Assembly: GCA_041629655.1 (NCBI GenBank)
Contig: JBFKMV010000060.1
Coordinates: 1 to 24,507, forward strand
Source of the DNA: JBFKMV01 sp041629655
Lineage (GTDB): Bacteria > Acidobacteriota > Polarisedimenticolia > Polarisedimenticolales > Polarisedimenticolaceae
DNA length: 24,507 nt
Direction of reading: 5' to 3'
The notes under the pieces were generated by a model, which was not told the origin of the DNA, made no database searches, and was given only the letters and a program-made list of their open reading frames with translations. Of this stretch, positions 7,971 through 15,971 are shown in pieces (positions within the stretch are counted from its first letter, which is position 1; every line of letters begins with the position of its first letter). The position numbers were made by a program, and so were the translations under genes.

Positions 7971-8808
7971 CGGCCACCTCGCTCGCCCGGCGCGTTGCGC
8001 GGGCCTGGAACTGGTCGCCCTCGACGTACCGGATCGCGCCGGTCGGGCAGCGGAACGTGCAGGCCTCGTCGGCCCGGGCCGGCTCTTTCAGATGCGGCAG
8101 GCCGTGCGCCATCTCGATCACCCCCTCGGGCGCGTCGAGGGCGCAGCGACCGCACGCGTCGCAGGCGACCCGGCACAGGCTGCGCGCCAGCTCGCCGGTG
8201 ACCGGGGTGCTGCACTGCACGATCACGCGGTTGGACAGGGGCTCCAGCGTGAACAGGTTCAGCGGGCAGACCTCGACGCAATCGCCGCAGGCGGTGCACT
8301 TGACCACGTCGACGACCGGCAACTCTTCCGAGTTCATGTGGATCGCGTCGAAGTCGCAGGCGCGCTCGCAGTCGGCCAGGCCCAGGCAGCCCCACGGGCA
8401 GGCGCGACCGCCGCCGTTCACGATCACGGCGGCGCGGCACGACGTGAGGCCGCGGTACTCGGCGATGCGGCGCACCGACGAGCGCCCGCCGGCGCAGTGG
8501 AGCCGCGCGACGCGCTTCTCCTCGACGCCGGCCTCGACGCCCAGGAAGGTCGCGATCGCGTGCACGCCGCCGGGGCTGCTGACCGTGCACTTGCCGGGAA
8601 GCGTCTCGCTCTTGACCAGCGCCTCGGCGAACGCCCGGCAGCCGGGCTGCCCGCACGCGCCGCAGTTGGAGCCGGGCAGCATCTGCTCGACGTTGTCGAT
8701 CCGCGGGTCCTCGTGGACCTGCAGGAAGCGATGCGCGACCGCCAGCACGACGCCGAAGAAGCCGGCCACCCCGACCATCACGGCGTTGGCGATCAAGAGC
8801 TCGTTCAT
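7957..8808 (-). CDS. rnfB: Rnf electron transport complex subunit RnfB (polyferredoxin)
   Basis: A 283-residue polyferredoxin that accepts electrons from ferredoxin for the Rnf complex. An N-terminal membrane anchor (about 5-28) is followed by the Fe-S signature NCGACGQPGC (C49, C52, C57, then C74). A clostridial-type extended region carries C137-x3-C141-x5-C147-x3-C151 and C171-x2-C174-x2-C177-x3-C181. The last double-cluster unit is altered. C216, C219, C222 and C254 remain and could bind one cluster, but the usual fifth Cys is A226 (reading ALDAP), and the first two Cys of the second motif are absent (ARADEACTFRCP). One [4Fe-4S] cluster is therefore probably lost. The start is 18 nt after the stop of the preceding gene, with only a weak or distant Shine-Dalgarno sequence. 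The gene is separated from rnfCDGEA by the 1223-residue PFOR-like gene, an unusual position. Confidence 0.94.
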   Translation of the reverse strand: MNELLIANAVMVGVAGFFGVVLAVAHRFLQVHEDPRIDNVEQMLPGSNCGACGQPGCRAFAEALVKSETLPGKCTVSSPGGVHAIATFLGVEAGVEEKRVARLHCAGGRSSVRRIAEYRGLTSCRAAVIVNGGGRACPWGCLGLADCERACDFDAIHMNSEELPVVDVVKCTACGDCVEVCPLNLFTLEPLSNRVIVQCSTPVTGELARSLCRVACDACGRCALDAPEGVIEMAHGLPHLKEPARADEACTFRCPTGAIRYVEGDQFQARATRRASEVADGRA

Positions 8809-8826
8809 CGCGTTGGTCCGCTGTTC

Positions 8827-11800
8827 CTAGTTGAACGGTTTCGCCCGCTCGATCAGCTCGTCGGTGACCGTGGGGTCGTCGGGGCGCGGGGCGCCCGGGT
8901 GGATGCAACGCGCCGGACACTTCTCGGCGGCCCAGACCAGCTGCTCGAACGTTCCGGCCGCGGCGTCGGCGATGTAGGCCTGGCGGTTGCCGTCGTACTT
9001 GAACATCCGGCCGTTCAGGTCGGTGCACTCGTTGCAGGTCGTGCACATCGGCGAGTCGATGTAGGGCTCGTCGAACGACGGCTCCGGTTCCTCCTCCTCC
9101 TTCTCCGCGGGCTCTGCGGGGGCGGCTTCCGGCGCCGCGGGCTCTGCGGGGGCCGCGGCGGCCGGTGCCATGCCGAGCCCGCTCGGAGCGGCCCGCGGGG
9201 CGGCGGGCGCGGACGTGTCGACGTTCAGCAGCACCTCGGCCAGCCGCTGCATCGCCTCGCCGGCGGTCTCGTTGCGCACGCGCTCCAGCTCCGCCGAGTG
9301 CTGCGCCTCGAGCTGCTTCCGCGCCTCGCCGGCCTCGGCCAGCGCGTCGGCGCGCGCCTGCTCCGCCGCCCGGCGCGCGTGCTCGTTGTCCGTGCCGGCC
9401 AGCTCTTGCAGGATGCGCCAGAAGCGATGGCGGTCGCGGCAGGCGAAGGCCAGCTCGCGCGTGATCACGGCGCGCGCCAGCCGGCGCCGGGCATCGACGA
9501 CCCACAGGAACGGGACCCGCCGGCGCCGTTCGGTCTCGGCCAGCGCCAGGTAAGCGCCGATCTCGACCTGGTCGTCCGACCAGGCGGCGCGCGGCACGAC
9601 GCGGAAGTGACCGCGCAGCGCGGGGTCGAGCGCCGCGGCGTGCGCGAAGGTGAACGGTTCCTCCAGCGTGGCCGGCGCGCCGTCGGCATCGCGGCAGTCG
9701 ACGGCGTGCACCGGGAACGGCCGCGCGATCTGCAGATTGGGCGAGAGGTCGAAGCGTTCGGCCCACGTCTCGCCCGCCGCTGGATCGTAGCGGAAGCAGG
9801 GCAGGCCGCGGCTCTGCTCCGCCGCAGCGAGCTGCAGCCAGTGCGGGATCGGCGTGTCCGCGGCGGGAATCGCCACCAGCGCTGCCGCCGGCCCGAGCGC
9901 GCCCAGCATCCGGGTGAGACCCGCGGCCAGATGTTCCGGCCGCGCCAGCGACGACTGGACGACGAACGCCTCGCGGTGCGCGATCATCAGGTAGCCCAGC
10001 CCCGGCTGGTAGCCGGCCGGATCGTCCTGGTCCTGCGTCTCCTGCGTGACGAGCACGTGCACGGGACGTCCCGAGCGCAGCAGCCCGGACAGCGAGGCCA
10101 GCCCGCGATCCCGGATCCGCCGCCCGCTCTCGAGCACGACGACGGGCGGCAGCAGCAACAGCTCCTCGGCGGTCAGCGCCTGCCAGTCGAGGGCCTCCAA
10201 CCGCGGCGCGTGCACGGCGTCGTCGTACTCGCCGCGAACCTCGAGCCGCGCCGTGCGCAGCGCGCGAACGAGCTCGAGCCACCTCGCGGCCAGCGCGTCG
10301 AACACGCCGATCGAGGCCGCCAGACCGTCCGGGTGCGCGATGACCGGGCAGGCGCCGAGGTCGGCGCCGGCTGCGGGCGGGTCGGCCTTGAGCGCGATCG
10401 CGTCCGGTTCCTCGCGCGAGAGGAACGAACGCAGTCCGTCCCGCACGCGCTCGATGCGTCGCCGCCGGGCCGGCGCGAGACGTCGCGAGCCGCGATGGGC
10501 CGGCAGGTGTCGCGAGAGCGCCGAGGGGTCCACGAACTCGCCCGCCACGGCGCCCAGCGTTGCGCCCAGCGCCCGCGGCGAGCTGCCCTCGGGGGAATGG
10601 CTCGCGTCCAGCTTCAATAGCTCGTCGAGCTGGGCCGCGAGCGTCCGCAGCTCCTCGACGAGCGCGGCGCGACGCGGGCGGCGGACGGCGCGAACCGCGG
10701 CCAGGTAGATCTGCGGCAGCCCGGACGGCCCGAGGCCGATCACGCTACCCGACAGCGTGAGTCGTTCCCGCAGCGTGGCCAGCTCCTGCTGCAGCGCTTC
10801 GCGCCCGGCCGTGCTGAGATCGAGCGTGTCCGGGAATTCCTCCAGGGCCCGCTCCAGGATTTCGGGCACGCCGGCCGGCCCCGGTTGCCGGCGCGCCACG
10901 TCCGCGGCCAGCCTCACCAACCGGCCGGCCTGACCGGCCAGCAGCGGCAGCGCGGCGGCGTCCCCTTCGATCGCCGCGTGCAGGGCGCGACCCAGCGTGA
11001 TCGGCTCGCCGTCGGCGGAGTCCGGAAACACCAGGGCGTCGTCGCGCGGGGTCTCTGCGGAGGCGCGCAGCCCCTCGAGGATCGCCGGCCGCAGCGGCGC
11101 CAGCTCCAGCGGATCGGCCGGGGATACGGCACCGCGCCCGGACACGTGGAACCGGCGCAGCTCGCGAGCCGCGTCGGCGTCTTGCGGCTCTTCGGCGGCC
11201 GCGCCCGGTAGCTCCAGCGGTCCGGTGCGCAACTCGTCCCGCCCGGCCGCTCCGCCCGGCAGGTCGCGAGCATCGACGTTCTCGAGCAGGCTCGCGCTCC
11301 CGTCCAGACCGAGCACCTCGGGCACCTGTCGAGGGTCGACGCCCACGAGCCGCGCGAACCCCGGGTGGCACGCCAGCAGCGCGCCCTGGATCAACGAATC
11401 GACGGCCGGGGGCGAGCCGCCCGCGGCCTCGGCCAGCGACTCGGCGGACAGGCAACGCACGACGATCCGTCGCGCGCGGATCGTCTCACCATGCTCGTGC
11501 TCGATCCTCCGTGCGGCGCGCGACATCGAGTCCGGGCTGCCGTAGAGGACCAGGGTTCCTTCGTCGCTCAGCGCGTCGGGTCCGGGGACGTCGAGCGAGC
11601 CGGTCCCGTCCGTCGCCGTCAGCAGCACGTCCACCCGCCCGCCCGGCTCGCGGCCGATCGCGAGCACGGTCATCCCGGACACCACGGTCTCGTACAGGCC
11701 GGGCGCCGGCTCGATCCGCTGCCCCAGCCGACCCGCGAGATCGAGCAGCAACCGCCGCCCGCGCGCTCCCGGCGGGCGGACGCCGATCGTCAGCGCCGGC

Positions 11801-12807
11801 TGCGTCGCCGCCTCCCGCGACAGCTCGAGCTTGCGCCGTTGCTCCGGGGCCAGCTCCAGCGCTCGCGCCAGTTGCTCGGCGAGGTCGGCGCCGTTGTGCG
11901 GCAGGTCGATCGAACGAATCTCCGTTCCGGGGGGGAGGTGTTCCGCCAGCAGCCCGGCCAGCGCGGCGCGCGTGTCCGGCTCCAGCGCGGCCACCAGCAC
12001 CACGCGCACGTTGCGCAGCGCCGCCACGATCCGTTCCGCGGGGAACGGGTGCAGCAAACCGAGCGTGAGCAGTCCGCAGGGAACGCCGGCATGCCTCAGC
12101 GACTCGACCCATCGCCGCGACTCGCGGGCGATCGCGCCCGCGGCGACGAACGCATAGCGCGCCTGCTCCATCCGTTCCGTGCTCAGCACGCCGCCGCCGC
12201 GACTCGTACCCCGACCGACGATCTCGAAGGCTTCGTCGATCCGATCCGAAACGACCGCCGGCGGCAACGTGCCCCGGGCGCCGCGAGGCGAGGGGGCCCG
12301 ACCGGGCCGCGGGAGCGCCGTCAGCGCCTCGGCTCCGGGCAGCCGGACCGTCGTCAGAGCCTCGGCGGTCGCGCGGTCGAGCACGCAGGCGCCGGGAGCG
12401 CCGAGACTCCGCGTTACGTGGTGGGCGACGAGCGCGTGATCGACGACCCGTTGCGCGTCTTCGGCGATCAGCTCGAAGGCCAGCGGCGCCGACAGCTCCG
12501 CGGAACACGGGCCGATGCGGTGCAGCACCCACGGAGCGTGGAGCGCTGCCCGTTCCGGCTCCGCCGCGGCGTCGCGGGGCGGCAGCACCGCGGCCCGGGC
12601 GCCGAGCGCCGCGAGACCCTCCGCCGCGGGGATCCTCTCCACGGCGCCCGGTCCGGAGATCCGCTGCTCGGTCTCGCGGAGCGCCTCGAGCCCGGTGCAG
12701 GCCGTAAACGGCCCGCGGCGGGACTCGTCGCGCGCGGCGGCCGGGTGGGGGCGCGGCCGCTCGGGTTCGGCGCGATCGACCGGAAGCGGTCTTTCCTCGG
12801 CGCGCAA
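8827..12807 (-). CDS. PFOR-like pseudo-oxidoreductase 1 with gamma-like region and C-terminal ferredoxin
   Basis: A 1326-residue soluble protein related throughout to PFOR-type 2-oxoacid oxidoreductases and paralogous to the 1223-residue gene downstream. A shortened domain-I-like part (35-160) ends in EDAQRVVDHALVAHHV and has lost YPITP (reading ERIPAAEG). A domain-II-like part spans about 215-300. A gamma-subunit-like region (about 375-500) and a helical region to about 800 follow. The TPP-domain-like part (815-1030) contains LPPVVVLESGRRIRDRGL where PFORs have the GDG motif, and no VYSNTGGQ. HREAFVVQSSLARPEH and CFRYDPAAGE are conserved with the paralogue. A coiled coil (1135-1190) and an Ala/Pro/Glu-rich linker lead to a C-terminal single-cluster ferredoxin (C1255, C1258, C1261, C1297, C1301). 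The central 2x[4Fe-4S] domain is missing. The start is a TTG at 12807, chosen because a perfect AGGAGG lies 9 nt upstream. Proposed role: electron transfer or scaffold partner of KorAB; inference only. Confidence 0.85.
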   Translation of the reverse strand: MRAEERPLPVDRAEPERPRPHPAAARDESRRGPFTACTGLEALRETEQRISGPGAVERIPAAEGLAALGARAAVLPPRDAAAEPERAALHAPWVLHRIGPCSAELSAPLAFELIAEDAQRVVDHALVAHHVTRSLGAPGACVLDRATAEALTTVRLPGAEALTALPRPGRAPSPRGARGTLPPAVVSDRIDEAFEIVGRGTSRGGGVLSTERMEQARYAFVAAGAIARESRRWVESLRHAGVPCGLLTLGLLHPFPAERIVAALRNVRVVLVAALEPDTRAALAGLLAEHLPPGTEIRSIDLPHNGADLAEQLARALELAPEQRRKLELSREAATQPALTIGVRPPGARGRRLLLDLAGRLGQRIEPAPGLYETVVSGMTVLAIGREPGGRVDVLLTATDGTGSLDVPGPDALSDEGTLVLYGSPDSMSRAARRIEHEHGETIRARRIVVRCLSAESLAEAAGGSPPAVDSLIQGALLACHPGFARLVGVDPRQVPEVLGLDGSASLLENVDARDLPGGAAGRDELRTGPLELPGAAAEEPQDADAARELRRFHVSGRGAVSPADPLELAPLRPAILEGLRASAETPRDDALVFPDSADGEPITLGRALHAAIEGDAAALPLLAGQAGRLVRLAADVARRQPGPAGVPEILERALEEFPDTLDLSTAGREALQQELATLRERLTLSGSVIGLGPSGLPQIYLAAVRAVRRPRRAALVEELRTLAAQLDELLKLDASHSPEGSSPRALGATLGAVAGEFVDPSALSRHLPAHRGSRRLAPARRRRIERVRDGLRSFLSREEPDAIALKADPPAAGADLGACPVIAHPDGLAASIGVFDALAARWLELVRALRTARLEVRGEYDDAVHAPRLEALDWQALTAEELLLLPPVVVLESGRRIRDRGLASLSGLLRSGRPVHVLVTQETQDQDDPAGYQPGLGYLMIAHREAFVVQSSLARPEHLAAGLTRMLGALGPAAALVAIPAADTPIPHWLQLAAAEQSRGLPCFRYDPAAGETWAERFDLSPNLQIARPFPVHAVDCRDADGAPATLEEPFTFAHAAALDPALRGHFRVVPRAAWSDDQVEIGAYLALAETERRRRVPFLWVVDARRRLARAVITRELAFACRDRHRFWRILQELAGTDNEHARRAAEQARADALAEAGEARKQLEAQHSAELERVRNETAGEAMQRLAEVLLNVDTSAPAAPRAAPSGLGMAPAAAAPAEPAAPEAAPAEPAEKEEEEPEPSFDEPYIDSPMCTTCNECTDLNGRMFKYDGNRQAYIADAAAGTFEQLVWAAEKCPARCIHPGAPRPDDPTVTDELIERAKPFN

Positions 12808-12840
12808 CTCTCGCTACCTCCTGCGCCGGCGGGCGCGGCC

Positions 12841-13794
12841 TCAGATCAAAAAGCGGTCCAGCTCGGCCTGCACGGCGTGAAGCTTGTCCGAGGTGCTCAT
12901 CCCGAGCCCGTAGGCGGCATTGATGTCGTACCGCTCCGCCTGCTCGTCGCGGTAGAACAGGCCGATCGGGACCACGTCCTCGCGCGCCGCGTGATCGCGG
13001 GCGGCCTTGAGGTCCGACGGATCGTGCTCGACCTGGTTCGTGAACAGGCGGCCCACCGCGGCGTCGACCGGGATGCCGTTCGGATGCGTCATCAGTAGCA
13101 CGCCGGTCGGATCGCGTTGCACATCGTCCCAGGCGCCCTCCATGTAGTGGGGGCAACGCTGCAGGATGCGCACGAACGACAAGCCCGGGTGCCGATGCGC
13201 CTCGCGCAGCGTGGCGTAGACGTGGGGCGGGTTCCAGTCCACGCTCTGCGCCACGAACGAGGCGTTGGTGATGCCCAGCGTGACCGTCAACGGGTTGAGC
13301 GGCCGCATCGGGTTGCCGTAGGGGTGCGTGTTGGAGGCCTGGCCCTTCAGCGAGGTCGGCGAGGTCTGGGACTTGGTCAAACCGTAGACGTGGTTGTCCA
13401 GCAGCATCACGGTCGTGTTCATGTTGTAACGGATCGCGTGGATCCAGTGCGCCGTTCCGATCGCGCAGCAGTCGCCGTCCCCGGTGACCACGAACACGTG
13501 CAGGTCGGGCCGCCGCGCGATGACGCCGCAGGCGACGGGCAGCGGGCGGCCGTGCAGGCCGTGGAAGCCGTAGGTCTTCATGTAATGCGGGAAGCGGCTC
13601 GAGCAGCCGATCCCGGAAACGACCACGGTCTTTTCCGGCGGAAGCTGTTCGTCGCGGGCCAGACGCTGCAGGGCGCCGAGCACGGAGTGGTCGCCGCAGC
13701 CCGAGCACCAGCGGGGCGTCGAGCCGACGTAGTCCTCCAGTACCGTGCAGCGCGGTTTGGGCTCCAGTTCCCAGTCTTCCTTCAGTCCGAACAT
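12841..13794 (-). CDS. korB: 2-oxoacid:ferredoxin oxidoreductase beta subunit (TPP and [4Fe-4S])
   Basis: A 317-residue beta subunit of a 2-oxoglutarate-type ferredoxin oxidoreductase, which binds thiamine diphosphate and one [4Fe-4S] cluster. The TPP/Mg motif is intact: GDGD at 105-108, then IRYNMN, and DNHVYGLTKSQTSPTS (133-148). Cluster cysteines are C30 and C33 in WCSGCGDHS, C64 in GIGCSSRF, and C214 in RCPHY, the usual set for KorB/PorB. The ATG at 13794 overlaps the korA stop as TGATG, and the long upstream extension of the open frame belongs to korA in another frame. The next gene starts 33 nt after the stop. 2-Oxoglutarate as substrate is the likeliest choice from the overall KorAB type, but another 2-oxoacid cannot be excluded from sequence reading. 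Unlike the two large PFOR-like proteins downstream, it looks fully catalytic. Confidence 0.93.
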   Translation of the reverse strand: MFGLKEDWELEPKPRCTVLEDYVGSTPRWCSGCGDHSVLGALQRLARDEQLPPEKTVVVSGIGCSSRFPHYMKTYGFHGLHGRPLPVACGVIARRPDLHVFVVTGDGDCCAIGTAHWIHAIRYNMNTTVMLLDNHVYGLTKSQTSPTSLKGQASNTHPYGNPMRPLNPLTVTLGITNASFVAQSVDWNPPHVYATLREAHRHPGLSFVRILQRCPHYMEGAWDDVQRDPTGVLLMTHPNGIPVDAAVGRLFTNQVEHDPSDLKAARDHAAREDVVPIGLFYRDEQAERYDINAAYGLGMSTSDKLHAVQAELDRFLI

Positions 13795-15734
13795 CACACC
13801 GTCCTCCGCATCTCGCGCGGCTGCGCCGCGGCGAGCCGGTCGAGCCTGCGCCGCAGCTCGCGCTCCACCATGCCCGGCGGCAGCGGCACGCCGGGAACCC
13901 GCGACCAGCAATCGACGTCGACCAGGGTGTTGTTCCGCAGCAGCCGCGCGAGCTGTGACAGCCGCCGGTTCTCCGGGCGCACCTCGGGGTCGTCCGCGTC
14001 GTCGCTGTAGTTCATCTCGATCGTCATGACCTTGCGGAAGCGGCTGAAAATCTCCTTCAGCCCCGGCTCGAGCGGCGACAGGAACCGCAGCACGATCGAC
14101 GACACGCGGTGGCCTTCCTCGCGCAGCCGGCCGACCGCCTCCTCGATCGCGCCCCGCGTCGAGCCCCAACCGACCACCAGCAGATCGCCCTCGGGGTCCC
14201 CGTTGACCTGCGGCGGCTTGAGCGAGCGCTGGAGCGTGATCAGCTTGCGGCTGCGCATCGCCATCGAGCGCTGGTTGACCTTGGACTCGTAGGCGACGTG
14301 GCTGCTCTCGTCGTGCGCCAGACCGGTCAGCACGTACTCGCCGCCGCGCTGGCCGGGAACCGGGCGCGGCGACAGCCCGGTGTGGGGGTCCCACTCGTAG
14401 GGGCGCACGCCCTGCTCCCAGTCCGACTGGTCGATCGGCGGCGCGAGCCAGTCCTCCTGGGCCACCGGCCGCGGGAACAGGCCCTGCCCGGTGGCCAGGT
14501 TGGCGTCGGTCAACAGCAGCACCGGCCCGCGGAAGGTCTCGGCGAGCTTGCGCGCCGTGATCACGAAGTGGAAGCACTCCTCGATCGTCGAGGCCGCCAT
14601 CACGATCTTCGGCGCGTCGCCCGGCTCGCCGTGCACGGCGGCCAGCAGGTCGCCCTGCTCGACGCGTGTCGGCAGGCCGGTCGAGGGGCTGCCGCGCTGG
14701 ACGATCACCGCCACCAGCGGCAGCTCCGCCATCACCGCGAGACCGAGGAACTCGGTCTTCAACGCCAGCCCCGGGCCCGAGGTGATCGTCACGGCGGTCT
14801 TGCCGGCGTAGCTCGCGCCGAGCGCGAACCCGATCGCCGAGATCTCGTCCTCGGCCTGGTGCAGGAATCCGCCGACCTTGTGGAAGTGCGCGGCCAGGTA
14901 GTGCGAGACCGAGGTCGCCGGCGTGATCGGGTACATCGCGGCGACCTCGAACCCGGCCGCCATGATGCCCAGCGCGACGGCCTGGTTCCCGTTCATCACC
15001 ACCATCGAGTCGGCGTGTTCCTTGACCGCGACACGGTAGCGGAACGGAACGTTGGCCTCGGCCCAGGCGTAGCCGCCCTGCACCAGCTTCCAGTTCGCCT
15101 CGACGACCTCGGCGCCCTTGCGCTTGAGCTTCTTCTCCAGCTCGGTGCGCACCTTGTCCAGGTCGCGCTCGTACAGCGCGCACAGCAGACCCAGCGCCCA
15201 CATGTTCTTGCCGCGCCGCGGGTCGGGGATGACCTTGCGGCATTCCTGGTCCATCGGCGTCTCGACGACGACGTAGCCGCGCGCCTTGAAGTCGGCCACG
15301 GCCTCGGCATACGCGGCGCGCACGGTCGCGTCCGGGGACCCGGCCCACACGCTGTCGAGGAAGATCACGGTGCCTTCACGCAACGCGTCGACGTCGATGC
15401 GGCTGTACAGCACCTGCTCGTTGAACGCCACCACCACGTCGGCGGCCTCGCCCATGTTCGTCACGGGCTCGCTGGCGATGCGGATGCGGTTGCCGCTGGC
15501 TCCCGAGCGCGAGCGGTGCGGAGGCTCGATCTCGGCCGGGATGATCTCGACGGTCCAGACGCCGTTGCCCATCTTGGCGCTGACCGTTCCGAACATCTGT
15601 CCGGCGGTCTGCGCTCCTTCGCCGGAGTCGGAGACGAACTCGACGATGTGCTCGTCGACCGTTTCGACTCGAGGCGGGGCTCCGCCCGGAGTGTCGGTGG
15701 CTTCCGTGGAGGGACTGGGGTCTTGACTCGGCAT
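13794..15734 (-). CDS. korA: 2-oxoacid:ferredoxin oxidoreductase, fused gamma-alpha subunit
   Basis: A 646-residue protein in which the gamma domain (about 30-230, beginning FVSDSGEGAQTAG) is fused in front of the alpha domain. The alpha part has the substrate/TPP-side motif YPITPATS (269-276), the glutamate-bearing segment HQAEDEISAIGFALGA (292-307) and TSGPGLAL. A C-terminal domain II lies at about 530-640. With KorB it forms an enzyme that turns a 2-oxoacid plus CoA into acyl-CoA, CO2 and reduced ferredoxin, reversible in principle. The ATG at 15734 is chosen because GGAGG lies 10 nt upstream and the family's conserved region begins soon after; a longer frame reaching 15827 has a low-complexity N-terminus and no ribosome-binding site. 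The first 25 residues are Pro/Ser/Thr-rich. It is the first gene of the operon. No separate ferredoxin (delta) subunit gene is present beside it. Confidence 0.93.
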   Translation of the reverse strand: MPSQDPSPSTEATDTPGGAPPRVETVDEHIVEFVSDSGEGAQTAGQMFGTVSAKMGNGVWTVEIIPAEIEPPHRSRSGASGNRIRIASEPVTNMGEAADVVVAFNEQVLYSRIDVDALREGTVIFLDSVWAGSPDATVRAAYAEAVADFKARGYVVVETPMDQECRKVIPDPRRGKNMWALGLLCALYERDLDKVRTELEKKLKRKGAEVVEANWKLVQGGYAWAEANVPFRYRVAVKEHADSMVVMNGNQAVALGIMAAGFEVAAMYPITPATSVSHYLAAHFHKVGGFLHQAEDEISAIGFALGASYAGKTAVTITSGPGLALKTEFLGLAVMAELPLVAVIVQRGSPSTGLPTRVEQGDLLAAVHGEPGDAPKIVMAASTIEECFHFVITARKLAETFRGPVLLLTDANLATGQGLFPRPVAQEDWLAPPIDQSDWEQGVRPYEWDPHTGLSPRPVPGQRGGEYVLTGLAHDESSHVAYESKVNQRSMAMRSRKLITLQRSLKPPQVNGDPEGDLLVVGWGSTRGAIEEAVGRLREEGHRVSSIVLRFLSPLEPGLKEIFSRFRKVMTIEMNYSDDADDPEVRPENRRLSQLARLLRNNTLVDVDCWSRVPGVPLPPGMVERELRRRLDRLAAAQPREMRRTV

Positions 15735-15971
15735 CTGGCCGGCTCCTCCACCGGCCGAGCTAGCCAGGCTGACTCGAGGGGTCCGTCCGGCACGCCGCGA
15801 CCGGTGGCAATTCGGGTCGAGGTCCACGCCGCGACGGGCGAATGGATACGCCTGGTGCTTGATGGAAACCCGGCCCGATCACCATCAGAGATGCATTGTG
15901 TTTCCGGGACCGGGCGGGCACCAGTCGCCAAAAGGAGACTTTCGGTCCACTAAGCGCAGGCTGCCGGGGAC
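15735..15971 (-). promoter_or_regulatory. Leader/promoter region upstream of korA
   Basis: 237 nt without a convincing gene between the hemerythrin-like gene and korA, both on the minus strand. It presumably holds the operon promoter, but I cannot single out a good -35/-10 pair. Two overlapping inverted repeats are visible: TGATGG at 15860-15865 with CCATCA at 15882-15887, and GGAAAC at 15864-15869 with GTTTCC at 15900-15905. The two pairs share bases 15864-15865, so in RNA they would exclude each other. The korA Shine-Dalgarno sequence (GGAGG) lies at the korA-proximal end. Confidence 0.35.

Noticed and set aside
4149..10620. Very long plus-strand open frames opposite the PFOR-like genes and rnfB
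   Set aside because: They are antisense shadows of well-supported minus-strand genes in GC-rich DNA. Their products are Arg/Gln/His/Gly-rich, have no family motifs, and lack ribosome-binding sites.
15735..15827. An earlier start for korA giving 31 extra residues
   Set aside because: The extension is low-complexity Arg/Gly/Ser sequence without a ribosome-binding site, whereas the ATG at 15734 has GGAGG at a proper distance.
15841..15905. Hammerhead-like ribozyme suggested by CTGATGG and GGAAAC on the minus strand
   Set aside because: The core strings are not exact (CUGAUGG, not CUGAUGA) and are in the wrong order and spacing for the three stems.
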